Positions 1-10,177 are shown, counted from the first letter of the stretch. The stretch is DNA of 64,000 nucleotides from Rhodanobacter sp. ANJX3 (GCF_014200755.1 NZ_JACHCM010000001.1:228218-292217), one strand, 5' to 3'. Notes: generated from the letters alone by a model not told the origin. Program-made: numbers and translations.

Positions 1-1
1 C

Positions 2-409
2 AACAACGAGACGTCGAGTGTCTTGGGTGGCAGCCTCGTCTATGGCGGCACGTCGCAAGGGGCGATCAACGCCGGCAACTACGGCATCACCGCCAGCGGC
101 CTGAGCAGCAACAACTACACCATCAGCTACGTCGACGGTGCGCTCGACGTCGGCAAGGCGGCGCTGACGGTCACCGCGCAAGATGCCAGCAAGACCTACG
201 ACGGGCTGGCCTATTCCGGCGGCAACGGGGTGACCTACAGCGGCCTCGTCAACAACGAGACGTCGAGTGTCTTGGGCGGCAGCCTTGTCTATGGCGGCAC
301 GTCGCAAGGCGCGATCAACGCCGGCAACTACGGCATCACCGCGAGCGGCCTGAGCAGCAACAACTACGCCATCAGCTACGTCGATGGTGCGCTCGACGTC
401 GGCAAGGCG
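2..409 (+). repeat. Near-identical 249-bp tandem repeat in the exoprotein gene
   Basis: Positions 2-160 and 251-409 are almost identical, with a period of 249 bp (83 codons) that keeps the frame. The first copy is cut by the window edge, so more copies may lie upstream. Further downstream the repeats are diverged. Confidence 0.9.
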
Positions 410-2194
410 ATCCTCAATCTCGCCGGCACGCGCGTATACGACGGCACGACCAACGCGGATGCCGGCGCGCTGACGACCATCAGCGGCCTGGTAGGCAACG
501 AGACGGTAGTAATCAGTGGTACGGGCGAGGTGGGTGACAAGAACGTCGGCACGAACAAGGCGCTGACAGGCCTGGGTAACCTGGCGCTGGCCGATGGCAG
601 CAATGGCGGCCTGGCCGGCAACTACACGCTGGCGGGTGGCATCGACACGCTGACGATCACGCCAAAGGCCATCACGGTCGCGGCAACGGCAGCCGACAAG
701 ACCTACGACGGCAATGCCACGGCGGTCGTGACCTCGCTGACGAGCAGCGGCATCGTCGGCAACGATACGGTGGACTTCGCCGATACCGCTGGCACTTTCT
801 CCGATGCCAATGCCGGCACCGGCAAGACGGTGACGGTGGGCGGTATCACGGCCAACGGCACGGATGCGGGTAACTACACGGTCAACAACACGGCGACGAC
901 GACGGCGAATATCGACAAGGCCGTGCTGAACCTCAGTGGCACGCGCGTGTACGACGCGGACACCGATGCGAATGCCAAGCTGCTGGCGATCAGCGGCCTG
1001 GTCGGCAACGAGACGGTCGTGCTGAGCGGTGTGGGCCAGGTGGGTGACAAGAACGTGGGCACCGACAAGCCGTTCGCGAACCTGGACACACTGGCGCTGG
1101 CCGACGGCAGTAACGGCGGCTTGGCCGGCAACTACACGCTGGTAGGCGGCACCGACACGCTGACGATCACGCCGGCCACGCTGACGGTCGCCGGCACCAC
1201 GGTAGGCACCAAGACCTACGACGGTAACACCACGGCAAGTCTTGGTGGTTCGACCTTGAAGGGGCTGCTCGGCAGCGACAGCGTTGCGCTGGGCAACGAC
1301 GCTACCGGCACGTTCGCCTCGGCGAATGCGGGCACGGAAAGCGTCACCACCGGCATGACGATCGGCGGCACCGATGCAGGCAACTACATCATCGTGCAAC
1401 CTTCGGGCCTGGTCGGCACCATCAACCCGTACGTGCTGGACCTCAGCGGCACTCGCGTATACGACGGCACGACGAACGCGGTTGCCAGCGCGTTCGGCAA
1501 TGGCGGCCTGCTGACTGGCATCAATGGCGAAACGGTGAACCTTGGCGGCACGGGACAGGTAGGCGACAAGAACGTCGGCAGCGACAAGCTATTCACCAGC
1601 CTGGGTTCGCTGACACTGTCCGACGGCAGCAACGGTGGCCTGGCCGGCAACTACACCCTGGTCGGCGGCGTCGATACGCTCAGCATCACGCCCAAGACCC
1701 TCGTGGCCGACGCCACCGGCACCAGCAAGATCTACAACGGCAGCACGCTGGACACGGTGACGCTGGGCAGCCCTGGCGTGGTGGCGGGTGACTCCGTGCA
1801 GTTCGGCTACGGGACGGCCAACTTCTCCGATCCCACTATCGGCAGCGACAAGTTGGTCACGGTCACGGGCGTGCAGTTGAGCGGTGCCGACGCAGGCAAC
1901 TACCTGCTGGCAAGCCCGACCGTGTACACCCAGGCCAACATCACCGGCGCGCAGGCGTCGGCGTTCGGGATCAGCAACGGCACACTCGCCAGTGTAGACA
2001 GTGTGCTGAACTCGAAGGTACTCGCCACGCCTTACGGCCTTGCCGCGCAGGAAAGCGTGGGTACCTTCATCGGCAACAAGAAGCGGCTGCATCGCCCGGT
2101 GGAGCGCAACGTGTCGCGCGGCGATTTCAGCTCGGGCCTGGCCCTGAAGGTGATCGATGGCGGCGTGCGCCCGCCCGCGCAGGCGCTGCCGTGA
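2..2194 (+). CDS. TpsA-type exoprotein, MBG/YDG-repeat C-terminal part (5' end outside window)
   Basis: The reading frame is open from the window edge, so this is the C-terminal 730 or so residues of a larger surface or secreted protein. It consists of tandem beta-rich repeats of the MBG/YDG type found in filamentous-haemagglutinin-like adhesins. Recurrent phrases are KTYDG, TRVYDGTTN, GLVGNETV, GGLAGNYTL and DAGNY. The last 60 residues are not repetitive and become basic (GNKKRLHRP). The next gene overlaps or directly follows and encodes a TpsB transporter, which supports a two-partner secretion substrate. The signal and TPS domain would lie upstream of the window. Family assignment is strong; the ligand or role (adhesion, biofilm) cannot be read from the sequence. 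Confidence 0.85.
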   Translation, partial: NNETSSVLGGSLVYGGTSQGAINAGNYGITASGLSSNNYTISYVDGALDVGKAALTVTAQDASKTYDGLAYSGGNGVTYSGLVNNETSSVLGGSLVYGGTSQGAINAGNYGITASGLSSNNYAISYVDGALDVGKAILNLAGTRVYDGTTNADAGALTTISGLVGNETVVISGTGEVGDKNVGTNKALTGLGNLALADGSNGGLAGNYTLAGGIDTLTITPKAITVAATAADKTYDGNATAVVTSLTSSGIVGNDTVDFADTAGTFSDANAGTGKTVTVGGITANGTDAGNYTVNNTATTTANIDKAVLNLSGTRVYDADTDANAKLLAISGLVGNETVVLSGVGQVGDKNVGTDKPFANLDTLALADGSNGGLAGNYTLVGGTDTLTITPATLTVAGTTVGTKTYDGNTTASLGGSTLKGLLGSDSVALGNDATGTFASANAGTESVTTGMTIGGTDAGNYIIVQPSGLVGTINPYVLDLSGTRVYDGTTNAVASAFGNGGLLTGINGETVNLGGTGQVGDKNVGSDKLFTSLGSLTLSDGSNGGLAGNYTLVGGVDTLSITPKTLVADATGTSKIYNGSTLDTVTLGSPGVVAGDSVQFGYGTANFSDPTIGSDKLVTVTGVQLSGADAGNYLLASPTVYTQANITGAQASAFGISNGTLASVDSVLNSKVLATPYGLAAQESVGTFIGNKKRLHRPVERNVSRGDFSSGLALKVIDGGVRPPAQALP

Positions 2195-2208
2195 GGGAAG
2201 TGAACCGC

Positions 2209-3972
2209 ATGTCCCGAACGATTCACTTTTCTTCAGTCAACCCTCTTCAAGTGAAAGCCATGAACACCAAGTCTTGTCCCGTACTGCGCCTCGGCACGCT
2301 GGCCGCCATGATGTCGCTGGCCTTGTCAGGCGCGGTGCATGCCCAATCCGTGCCCACCGGCATCCCCAGCACCGGCGGCATCAACAGCGGCCTGCTGTTG
2401 CAGCAGGCGCCGCAGCAGCCTTCGACGGTGCCGCCATCCGATCTCGACCTGCACATGCTGCATTCCGAAAAGCAGCCGGCTGCCGATTCGCGGCCTTTCA
2501 TGGTCAAGCGCATCCAGATCACCGGCAACACCTTGCTATCCGATGAGCAGTTGCGTTCGCTGGTGATCGGTTACGAGGGAAAGGCGCTGACGCTGGGCAA
2601 TCTCAGCGATCTGGCCGACGTCATCAGCGCAGCCTATCTGCGCGCCGGCTACCCGCTGGTGCGCGTGTACGTGCCGGCGCAGACCCTGGCCGATGGCGTG
2701 GTGAAGCTCGCGGTGGTCGAGGCGCGCTATGGCAAGGTCGTGCTGCAAAACCAGAGCGCCGTCAAGGACGGTCCACTGCAGTCCACCCTGGCGCCGCTGC
2801 AGCCGGGCCAGCCGGTGTCGAACGACACGCTGGAACGCAGCCTGCTGCTGCTGTCGGACATCCCCGGCGCACAGGTCAGCTCCGCGATCAAGCCCGGTGA
2901 CGCGTCGGGCACGTCGGATCTCGTGGTGGACGTGACCTCGGCGCCGCGCTACACGGGCACACTGGGCGTGGATGACTACGGCAACGAATACACCGGCCGC
3001 GCGCGCGCCACCGGCAGCTTCGACGTGAACGGCCTGCTGCACGAAGGCGATCTGCTCGACTTCAGCGCGGCCAGCTCGGGCGGCGGCATGAACTACGTGC
3101 AGGGCGGCTACCGCTATCTGCTGAACGGGCAGGGCACCACGCTGCGCGCCGGCGTGTCGTCGCTGCACTACAACCTGGAGGATGAGCTGTCGCCACTGGA
3201 TGCCTACGGCTCGGCGCTGGTGGGCAGCCTCACGCTGACCCAGCCCATCGTGCGCAACACCGCGGCCAACCTGTACGGCCAGATCGAGTTCGACCGCAAG
3301 CTGCTGAAGGACGACATCGGCCTCGTCGGCATCGACACCGATCGCCAGGCCAACGTGTGGGTGGCCACGCTGGCCGGCGACGAGCGCGATGCGCACGGCA
3401 TCATCAACTACAACCTTGGCATGTCGCACGGCGACATCGACTACACCAACGGTCTCGCCAACCTCATCGACTACATCACGGCACGTACGCAGGGTTCGTA
3501 CAACAAGTACACCTTCTCGCTGTCCCGTCTGCAGAAACTGGGCGACGACGACGCGCTGTACGCAAGCTTCACCCAGCAATGGGCGAGCAAGAACCTCGAC
3601 ACGTCAGAGCAGTTCTTCCTCGGTGGCCCCAGCACCGTGCGTGGCTACGACGTCGGCGTACTGGCCGGCTCGCAGGGCAATCTGTTCTCCCTGGAATATC
3701 GACACAACTTCACCATCCCCGGCGTGACGGGACAGTGGCAGGCCAAGCTGTTCGGCGACACCGGTCGCGTGGCGGTCTACAAGGACACGTTCGAGCGAAG
3801 CATCAATAGCGGCCGTCTCAGCAGTGCCGGCCTCGGTCTGAACTGGACGGGTCCACACAGCTGGACTGCCTCGGCGTCGGTGGCCAAGCCCATCGGCAAC
3901 ACGCCGGACATTCTGCCCAACGTGAATACCAAGACCCGCCTGTGGGTACAGGTGATGAAGGGGTTCGACTAA
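2209..3972 (+). CDS. TpsB outer-membrane transporter (ShlB/FhaC/HecB family)
   Basis: Outer-membrane pore that exports the adjacent exoprotein. A signal peptide (LAAMMSLALSGAVHAQS) is followed by a POTRA region (FMVKRIQITGNTLLSDEQL, then YPLVRVYVPAQ) and a long beta-barrel half with the family hallmark FFLGGPSTVRGYD near the C-terminus and a terminal aromatic segment. The start is ambiguous. ATG at 2209 has GAGGGA 10 nt upstream and gives a long n-region; ATG at 2260 gives a standard signal peptide but a weak ribosome site; a GTG at 2191 overlaps the preceding stop. Total length fits the family. Co-transcription with the exoprotein is likely, because only 14 nt separate the stop and the 2209 start. 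Confidence 0.9.
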   Translation: MSRTIHFSSVNPLQVKAMNTKSCPVLRLGTLAAMMSLALSGAVHAQSVPTGIPSTGGINSGLLLQQAPQQPSTVPPSDLDLHMLHSEKQPAADSRPFMVKRIQITGNTLLSDEQLRSLVIGYEGKALTLGNLSDLADVISAAYLRAGYPLVRVYVPAQTLADGVVKLAVVEARYGKVVLQNQSAVKDGPLQSTLAPLQPGQPVSNDTLERSLLLLSDIPGAQVSSAIKPGDASGTSDLVVDVTSAPRYTGTLGVDDYGNEYTGRARATGSFDVNGLLHEGDLLDFSAASSGGGMNYVQGGYRYLLNGQGTTLRAGVSSLHYNLEDELSPLDAYGSALVGSLTLTQPIVRNTAANLYGQIEFDRKLLKDDIGLVGIDTDRQANVWVATLAGDERDAHGIINYNLGMSHGDIDYTNGLANLIDYITARTQGSYNKYTFSLSRLQKLGDDDALYASFTQQWASKNLDTSEQFFLGGPSTVRGYDVGVLAGSQGNLFSLEYRHNFTIPGVTGQWQAKLFGDTGRVAVYKDTFERSINSGRLSSAGLGLNWTGPHSWTASASVAKPIGNTPDILPNVNTKTRLWVQVMKGFD

Positions 3973-4033
3973 GTCGAGTAGCGGCTTAAACAACTCATAG
4001 TGTTTCTTGATTCGGTTTCGACCGACGAGCGGT

Positions 4034-4068
4034 AAGAAGAAGCGACTGCAGAATTCGCTTCTTATTAC
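4034..4068 (+). terminator. Rho-independent terminator after the TpsA/TpsB pair
   Basis: AAGAAGCGA (4037-4045) pairs perfectly with TCGCTTCTT (4055-4063) across a 9-nt loop, followed by TATTA. It lies about 60 bp after the tpsB stop. Confidence 0.6.
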
Positions 4069-4191
4069 TGAGAAATGACCTCAGCTCAATCTCGCACGCA
4101 CAAGAGTCGTCGCGCTTCCCAAGCTCTCTTGACACGGTCGAGCGGCGATAGCAGACTCGATCTCAAGGAGCGTCGAAACTCCCCACACAGC

Positions 4192-4395
4192 GGTACCCAC
4201 CTCCGTCAAACCGGTGGGTTTTTTGTACCTACGCTTTTTGTAGGTGCAACCGACGCGATGCCTGCGTCGGGAGGGCGGCTAATACAACACCCGCAAGGGG
4301 AATACGCCCGCCGGCTGTGTGCGGTTTCGAACCTCCCGACTTCCCGTCCGGCGTCATGCCGTGCACGGGCACTTCGACGGAATGAGGAGGCGGCC
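4192..4395 (+). ncRNA. Structured leader RNA candidate upstream of the XAC0095-like gene
   Basis: Several stems are visible. ACCCACC (4195-4201) pairs with GGTGGGT (4213-4219) and is followed by a run of six T, which looks like an attenuator or terminator; GGTAC/GTACC (4192/4225) can extend around it. CCTAC (4228) pairs with GTAGG (4240) over a T-rich loop. GTCGGGAGG (4266-4274) pairs perfectly with CCTCCCGAC (4332-4340), enclosing a CCC-GCAA-GGG hairpin (4290-4299) with a GNRA-type loop. The multistem shape recalls phage C4/P4-type antisense immunity RNAs, but I cannot confirm the family. The downstream start has an excellent GAGGAG site at 4385-4390. Confidence 0.5.
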
Positions 4396-5115
4396 ATGTC
4401 GACGTTCGATGCAAATGATCGGGAAACGAGGGGTTATTTTCTACCGGAGAACAGCCAGCTCCGACTGCAGAAACTGCGCGACTACGCCGAGTTTCTCTCG
4501 CATGTCGCGCAACCGCGCACGCCGGACGCAGAGCACGAAGGGATACCCGAAATCAACGCGGAGCAGGTCGCGATCTGCCTGGAATTTCTGGCGGAGCAGT
4601 TGGGCCTGGTGCTGAACAACCTCTCGTTTCCAGCCTACCGATCCGAACGCGAGGCCGAGCTGGGCGCCTACGCAAAGCCCGAAGCCGCCGAGACGATGCC
4701 CTACGACACGGGCGAGCGCTACCGCTTCGGCATCACCCTCGACCAAGTCGACACACTCAACCAGCTGATCGACATGATTGTGGCCCACGGCGATGTCGTC
4801 ACCGCCAGCCATGACACCGAGCTAGCCGACCACACACTATCGCTGCTGGGGCACGCCATCTTCAACGACGCACGCGCCGTGCGCGGCATCATCCGCCAGG
4901 TGGAATCGCAGCAGCTCAACCCAACGCGCAGTTCGCACACCCACGTCAGCGAAGAGCAGGGCGTTTACGAGGTGGTGCAAAAGACCTCTCGGGTTCGCTG
5001 GATAACGAACGCAAAGACAGATTCAGACATTGTCCCGGAGCGTGACAGCGTGCGTGTCATGTCAGGAAAAGCCTTGCGAAATATCGGCGTCTGTCATCGT
5101 CGCAATTCAACATGA
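4396..5115 (+). CDS. XAC0095-family protein
   Basis: Protein of 239 residues beginning MSTFDANDRETRGYFLPENS. The opening phrase GYFLPENSQLRLQKLRDYAEFLSHVAQPR resembles the XAC0095 family of Xanthomonadaceae, whose function is not known to me. It is acidic and mostly helical, with no signal peptide or membrane segment. The frame is open upstream to 4075, but ATG 4396 is chosen because of the strong GAGGAG ribosome site and because the upstream part is the structured leader. The C-terminal 60 residues after QQLNPTRSS look less conserved in style. Confidence 0.65.
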   Translation: MSTFDANDRETRGYFLPENSQLRLQKLRDYAEFLSHVAQPRTPDAEHEGIPEINAEQVAICLEFLAEQLGLVLNNLSFPAYRSEREAELGAYAKPEAAETMPYDTGERYRFGITLDQVDTLNQLIDMIVAHGDVVTASHDTELADHTLSLLGHAIFNDARAVRGIIRQVESQQLNPTRSSHTHVSEEQGVYEVVQKTSRVRWITNAKTDSDIVPERDSVRVMSGKALRNIGVCHRRNST

Positions 5116-5268
5116 AAACAATCGGGCAAACATTCCCTTACCGGCTATCGGAAGTGCTTGAGATGCGAGAAAAACTTTCAGCGCGTATGTCGGATAAAGC
5201 GAAGTCTCGAAATGAAGACTGGGGCTTCAACTCCGACGATACCTCGTGATTAGCCGCTGTTATGGGAA

Positions 5269-6228
5269 TCAGTTGGCGACTGGTGGGCTCTGGCGCCCAT
5301 CGCTGCGTGTTTTTCCTATGCGCGCGAGCAGCAAGTACGTGGCGTCGTGAGCGGCTTGCAGAACATTCGCCGATGCTGCCTGCACATCATCACCAGCTTC
5401 GTTAGCTCGACCAATCGTAAGGCGAACTGTCCAGATACCATTCTTCAGTAACACCGTGGGCTGAATCGTCGTTGAAATACCCAGTTCTGGTTTGAAAAAG
5501 ATCTGTTGCGGCGTAAGCTGATGGTCGTTGTTCATCAGGGCTAGAACCGTCGGATTCGAGACGATTTGGACATCGCCGATCTTGATCTGGTCGGCCACCA
5601 GTGCCATCACTCCCAAACCGAGCCAGTTCCATTGAGCCGGCGCGTTTACCTTTGCGGGTAACACTACCGTCAACGAGCGTTTTGCGGGACTCATGGACCA
5701 CGTTGGCAGCTGACGATGCGCAAGCGCGAAGCAGGCGAAGCACACGGAAAGAACGATAGCCGCTACGGCCGTGCCAATGATCCGAACATGGCGGCGCATT
5801 GGAGGAAATCGGTACGCCGGGGGGCCGTCAGTCCCGATGGGTAGTGCTTTGGATGTCGACGGCAGCAAGGTGGCGCGGTTGGTCGTCAGCTCGGCCGCGG
5901 GCGGACCCGCGTGCACCACGGTATCGGCGATCCAACGGTATCCGACCCGGAGAATTGTCCGGATGATTTGCTGCTCCTTACCGTCTTCGCCCAGGGCGCG
6001 CCGCAAGCGAACGATAGTTTGAGCCAACAGACTGTCATTCACATCAGCTCTTGCCCATACCGCCGAAATAAGTTCGTCGCGCCCGATAGGGCGTTCGCGA
6101 TGCTCTACAAGATAGACAAGACAGTCGAACGCGCTGGAGGAGAGTGGAATCGCTTCCCCATCGTGCCAGAGCTCTCTGGAGAGCGGGTTAAGAAGAAACC
6201 CTCTGAAGGAATAGCTTTGATGATTCAT
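5269..6228 (-). CDS. ToxR/CadC-like membrane regulator, short form without TPR
   Basis: Residues 1-105 form an OmpR-type winged helix (SSSAFDCLVYLVEHRERPIGRDELISAVW, then TIVRLRRALGED and RTILRVGYRWIAD). One membrane segment follows near residues 148-168 (IIGTAVAAIVLSVCFACFALA), then a periplasmic part of about 140 residues. It acts as a membrane-anchored transcription factor. The winged helix and first periplasmic part are closely similar to the protein at 12395-14782, but this one ends where that protein begins its TPR-like region. It is divergent from the HD-GYP gene across a 313-bp gap, so it may control the signalling block; that is inference. Confidence 0.85.
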   Translation of the reverse strand: MNHQSYSFRGFLLNPLSRELWHDGEAIPLSSSAFDCLVYLVEHRERPIGRDELISAVWARADVNDSLLAQTIVRLRRALGEDGKEQQIIRTILRVGYRWIADTVVHAGPPAAELTTNRATLLPSTSKALPIGTDGPPAYRFPPMRRHVRIIGTAVAAIVLSVCFACFALAHRQLPTWSMSPAKRSLTVVLPAKVNAPAQWNWLGLGVMALVADQIKIGDVQIVSNPTVLALMNNDHQLTPQQIFFKPELGISTTIQPTVLLKNGIWTVRLTIGRANEAGDDVQAASANVLQAAHDATYLLLARIGKTRSDGRQSPPVAN

Positions 6229-6541
6229 CAGCTTGAGATCCGCCGTGCTCTAGAGAGCTATCGGCAGCTCGAAAAAAAAATGAAGGTCGCAGCAGCACAA
6301 ATCAACGCGACCGAACGCGATCTCCGAGGAGTAAACAGGCAACAGTCGTGCCCAGCGGGGGCAATAACCGCACCAAGCTGGAGGGGATTCAGCTCGGGTG
6401 AGGTGATTTTGTGCGTTTAAGTGACTGATTTTTAAGCCGTCATATAAATACGATCCCGTTCGCATGGTTTCCGAATGCCTCTTTTTAAGGCTGAGCGTAT
6501 CCATCGACGCCGACGAGGTTTGGTCGTTTGGCGGTGCCCCG
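6229..6541. promoter_or_regulatory. Divergent intergenic region, regulator / HD-GYP
   Basis: No gene is supported here. An A9 tract lies near 6273. A TATAAA sequence near 6444 is a possible -10 for the rightward operon, without a convincing -35. No clear operator was seen. Confidence 0.3.
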
Positions 6542-7768
6542 ATGTTGAAGAAAATAAAATTTGAACAGCTCATACCTGGCATGTATGTCGGTCGCATGGA
6601 AGGTTCCTGGCTCAAAAATCCTTTCTGGCGGCCGCGCTTTCTGATTCGGTCGAGCGAAGAGGTCCAGGCGCTGCGCACGGCCGGCTTGAAAGGAATATGG
6701 ATCGATACGGCACGCGGCCTGGATGTGGCGGAACCGGCTCACGCTGACGGACCGCGTGAGGCGGTGCAGCCGAGCACAACGGTAGCTGCGGCTGATCCTG
6801 GTAGGCGCGAATCCTCCAGCCTGCCGATGCCGTTCGAGCGCGAACTGGAAGAAGCCTCAAAGGTCTGCCTCCACGCCAAGGACGTGGTTGCGGACATTTT
6901 TTCGAACGCGCGTATTACCGAAACGGTCGATATGCGGACGGCGACGCAAATTGTCAGCGACATGTCGCTGACGCTTACACGACACCCCTCGGCGCTGCTA
7001 AGCGTGGCGCGAATGCGATCAGTCGACGATTACACGTACGTGCATTCGGTCGCCGTTGCCTGCCTGATGATGGCATTCGCACGAGGCGTGGGCTTCGACG
7101 AAGAGCAGATCGGTCGCTGCGGTATGGCTGGCCTTTTACACGATCTCGGGAAGGCCAGGATAAGCCTAGAAATCCTCAACAAACCGGCCGAACTCAGCGA
7201 GGCGGAGTGGATTTATATGCGCGAACATCCCGCGATGGGCTATGAAATGCTGCATTCGCAAGATGCCACCGATGCTGGTGTCCTGGATGCTTGCCTCCGC
7301 CATCATGAGAAATTCGATGGCTCGGGCTACCCCGACCGGATGAAGGGCGAGGACATTCCCATGCTTGCGCGAATGGTCTCGATCTGTGACGTCTACGACG
7401 CGGTAACGAGCGACCGAATTTACAAAAAAGGCTGGGATCCCGCCGACGCGTTGCACCGTATGGCGGGTTGGACGGGGCATTTTGATCCCGTGCTTTTCAA
7501 GGCATTCGTACGCACGATCGGTGTGTACCCCATCGGATCCCTGGTCAGGCTGGCGTCCCAGCGTTTAGCCATCGTGATCAAACGACCGCAATTGGCGTCG
7601 GCGTCGGCGGTGAATCCGTGCGTACGCGTCGTGTATTCCATTCGCACGCGTAGTTACGCGCACGGAATAACCCTCGATTTAGCTCAAAACGATTGCGACG
7701 ACCACATCGTTGCACGCGAGGATCGAGCGGCATGGGCTCATCTCGACATGGATGCATTTATCTCATAG
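6542..7768 (+). CDS. HD-GYP cyclic-di-GMP phosphodiesterase with DUF3391 N-terminus
   Basis: Degrades c-di-GMP. Residues 1-60 match the DUF3391 type that often precedes HD-GYP ([19 protein letters not shown]). The HD-GYP core has H200-D201 ([11 protein letters not shown]), HP at 229-230, HH at 254-255, GSGYP at 260-264 and D283 in SICDVYDAV, so it looks catalytically intact. The start at 6542 ([10 protein letters not shown]) is chosen over the in-frame upstream ATG because homology begins there, although its ribosome site is weak. It is followed after 43 bp by the chemoreceptor gene and probably heads that operon. Confidence 0.9.
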   Translation: MLKKIKFEQLIPGMYVGRMEGSWLKNPFWRPRFLIRSSEEVQALRTAGLKGIWIDTARGLDVAEPAHADGPREAVQPSTTVAAADPGRRESSSLPMPFERELEEASKVCLHAKDVVADIFSNARITETVDMRTATQIVSDMSLTLTRHPSALLSVARMRSVDDYTYVHSVAVACLMMAFARGVGFDEEQIGRCGMAGLLHDLGKARISLEILNKPAELSEAEWIYMREHPAMGYEMLHSQDATDAGVLDACLRHHEKFDGSGYPDRMKGEDIPMLARMVSICDVYDAVTSDRIYKKGWDPADALHRMAGWTGHFDPVLFKAFVRTIGVYPIGSLVRLASQRLAIVIKRPQLASASAVNPCVRVVYSIRTRSYAHGITLDLAQNDCDDHIVAREDRAAWAHLDMDAFIS

Positions 7769-7811
7769 GCCATGTTCAGGGCCCCAAACACATTGGTTTA
7801 AAGGAAATGCC

Positions 7812-9332
7812 ATGAATAAAGAAATACATGATCTGTCGTTGGAAATGAAGGAAATATCCGCCTTCAACGACGCACTTCATCGGGTCCAGGCGGTGATCGA
7901 ATTCGATATGAACGGTGACATTATCGATGCGAACGAAAACTTCCTGGACATACTCGGCTATACGCTCGAAGCGGTCCGTGGAAAACATCATCGCATGCTG
8001 TGCGATCCAGCCTATGCCTCTAGCGCTGATTACACAAAGTTCTGGGCGCGGCTGGCCAACGGTAACTTCGAAAGGGGCGAGTACAAACGCATCACGGCAG
8101 ACGGTGAGATGGTGTGGCTCAACGCCTCGTATAACCCCGTGCTAAACAGCGAAGGCGTGCCGTACAAGGTAATTAAATTTGCGACCGATATCACCGCGTC
8201 GCGAAATGCGGCGGCGGAAGTTCATAGCAAGATGGCCGCGCTGGACAAGTCGCAAGCGATAGTCGAGTTCGATCTCGATGGCAATATGCTTACGGCTAAC
8301 CAGAACTTTCTCGCGGCGGTTGGCTACAGGCTCGATGAAATTGTTGGTCAGCATCACCGCATGCTCTGCGATAAGGACTATGCCGCGAGCCGCGAGTACG
8401 CTGCTTTTTGGGAAAAACTGCGCAGCGGCGTTTTCGACTCTGGCCGCTATCGCCGCGTAGGGAAGGGAGGCCAGCCAATTTTGCTACATGCAAGCTACAA
8501 CCCTATGTTTGACGGGGATGGGGTTCTGCAGAAGGTCGTCAAGTTCGCTTCGGATATCACTGCTCAGGGAGAATTGGAGGATTTGGTCAGGCGCCGTGCT
8601 GGCGAGTTCGCCCATGCATCGACTGAAATCGCCGAGCAGTCCAATTCCATGGCCAGTGGTGCGCAACTGCTGGGAGCTACTGTCGAAGAAATGAATGCAA
8701 CGATTGAAGAGCTAACGGCTTCGATCAACTCCATCGCTAGTAATGCACGGGGCGCGGACCAGTTGGCCAAGGATACGCAGCAGGAGGCCGAGCGCGGCGC
8801 CAAGGCGATTGATAAGTCGATCGAGTCCATGGGGCTGATCAACAAGTCCTCCGAGGACATTGGTGAGATCATCAAAGTGATCAGCGAGATCGCCAGTCAG
8901 ACCAATCTGCTTGCTTTCAATGCGGCTATCGAGGCGGCCCGCGCGGGCGAACACGGGCTGGGCTTCTCTGTCGTTGCCGATGAGGTGCGCAAGCTGGCCG
9001 AGCGGTCGTCAAAGGCGGCGAAGGAGATTTCGATACTGATTAACGAATCGGTCAAGCGCGTCACGCAAGGTGGCGAAATTTCCAGACAGGCAGCCGAGGC
9101 ATTCGACAAGATCGTCTTCGGCGTTGCTCGTACCACGCAAGCGATGGCGGAAATTTCGTGCGGCGCTGACGAACAGGCGGTGGCTGCCCGTGAGGTGGCG
9201 ACGGCGGTACAGCAGATCGCCGAAGAGACGGAAAAGACTGCCGCGACCTGCGACAACATCGCCCGTGCGTGTGGAAATCTGATGGAAGGTGCGGGGGAAT
9301 TAAGCGCCACCGTCAACCACTTCGAGAACTGA
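7812..9332 (+). CDS. Methyl-accepting chemotaxis protein with two PAS domains (BdlA/Aer-like)
   Basis: Soluble receptor of 506 residues with no membrane segment. Two homologous PAS/PAC units (about 20-135 and 140-260) share the phrases [21 protein letters not shown] and [21 protein letters not shown]. The C-terminal half is an MCP signalling domain whose hairpin tip is [20 protein letters not shown]. The two-PAS-plus-MA plan is that of BdlA-type receptors, which connect redox or c-di-GMP input to biofilm dispersal. ATG 7812 has AAGGAAA just upstream. Position directly after the HD-GYP gene and before cheR fits a shared signalling role. Confidence 0.9.
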   Translation: MNKEIHDLSLEMKEISAFNDALHRVQAVIEFDMNGDIIDANENFLDILGYTLEAVRGKHHRMLCDPAYASSADYTKFWARLANGNFERGEYKRITADGEMVWLNASYNPVLNSEGVPYKVIKFATDITASRNAAAEVHSKMAALDKSQAIVEFDLDGNMLTANQNFLAAVGYRLDEIVGQHHRMLCDKDYAASREYAAFWEKLRSGVFDSGRYRRVGKGGQPILLHASYNPMFDGDGVLQKVVKFASDITAQGELEDLVRRRAGEFAHASTEIAEQSNSMASGAQLLGATVEEMNATIEELTASINSIASNARGADQLAKDTQQEAERGAKAIDKSIESMGLINKSSEDIGEIIKVISEIASQTNLLAFNAAIEAARAGEHGLGFSVVADEVRKLAERSSKAAKEISILINESVKRVTQGGEISRQAAEAFDKIVFGVARTTQAMAEISCGADEQAVAAREVATAVQQIAEETEKTAATCDNIARACGNLMEGAGELSATVNHFEN

Positions 9333-9343
9333 CGGAGCAGATC

Positions 9344-10177
9344 ATGCTAGCTATAGAAGCTGCGGTGGACATGGACACTCGACGGGCACTGTTCGCCCAG
9401 GTGCGGCGACACACGGGCATCGACATGGCCGATCGGAAGTGGACGCTTCTGCACGGACGCCTGCGACGACGATTGCAGACATTGTCACTGTCCAACTACA
9501 GCGATTACCTCGCGGTGCTGGACAGTTCGGCCGACGAAGTAGGGCACTTCATAGACCTGGTTACGACGAACGAGACCTCGTTCTTTCGTACGCCAAGAAT
9601 CTGGAATTACCTCTGGCAAGAATTTTTGCCCGCATGGCATGCCGCCCATGCGGGCGTCACGTTGCAGGTGTGGTCTGCTGCCGCGTCCACCGGTGAGGAG
9701 GCCTATTCGGCAGCGATGCTGTTTGAAGAATTTCACCAAAAGCATCCCGACTTTAAGTACCGCATCCTAGGCACTGACATCGCTCAACGCGTACTCGACG
9801 TAGGCTGCTCGGGAAAATACTTCGGCCGTAACGTGGAGGGTCTGAAAAAGGCGCGTCCAGCGATGCTGGAAAAGTACTTCTGTAGTGACGGCACGGCATG
9901 CGCCGTTGCGCCTTCATTGCGCACCCATATCACCTTCCGCCGACACAATCTTTACCAGGGGCTAGTCGATCCTGCGTGCTTTGATCTGGTCCTGCTGCGT
10001 AACGTACTTATTTACTTTGATAGGGCCGGACAGGAAACGGTGCTGGAGAACGTCCGGCTATCGATGGCCACAGGGGCGGTACTCATAGTGGGCGAATCGG
10101 AATCCCTCAACCGTATCCGCACCGGCTTTAACTACCAACAGCCGCTGATTTACCAAAACGAGCGAACCGCGGCGTGA
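9344..10177 (+). CDS. cheR: CheR-type protein-glutamate methyltransferase
   Basis: Methylates glutamates of chemoreceptors using S-adenosylmethionine. An N-terminal helical part (RRHTGIDMADRKWTLLHGRL) is followed by TTNETSFFR at 74-82, the SAM-site loop SAAASTGEEAYS at 111-122 and LLRNVLIYFD. Length 277 residues is normal for the family. The usual Cys of the CSTGEE motif is Ala here (AASTGEE). ATG 9344 has GGAG seven bases upstream. It lies 11 bp after the receptor gene and its stop overlaps the start of cheD. Confidence 0.92.
   Translation: MLAIEAAVDMDTRRALFAQVRRHTGIDMADRKWTLLHGRLRRRLQTLSLSNYSDYLAVLDSSADEVGHFIDLVTTNETSFFRTPRIWNYLWQEFLPAWHAAHAGVTLQVWSAAASTGEEAYSAAMLFEEFHQKHPDFKYRILGTDIAQRVLDVGCSGKYFGRNVEGLKKARPAMLEKYFCSDGTACAVAPSLRTHITFRRHNLYQGLVDPACFDLVLLRNVLIYFDRAGQETVLENVRLSMATGAVLIVGESESLNRIRTGFNYQQPLIYQNERTAA

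Noticed and set aside
2536-3579. Minus-strand frame of 347 codons within the TpsB gene
   Set aside because: Antisense shadow with a biased His/Arg/Val/Ala composition; TpsB motifs are clear on the plus strand.
4075-4395. N-terminal extension of the XAC0095-like protein from 4075
   Set aside because: The extension covers the structured leader, and the strong ribosome site is at the later ATG.
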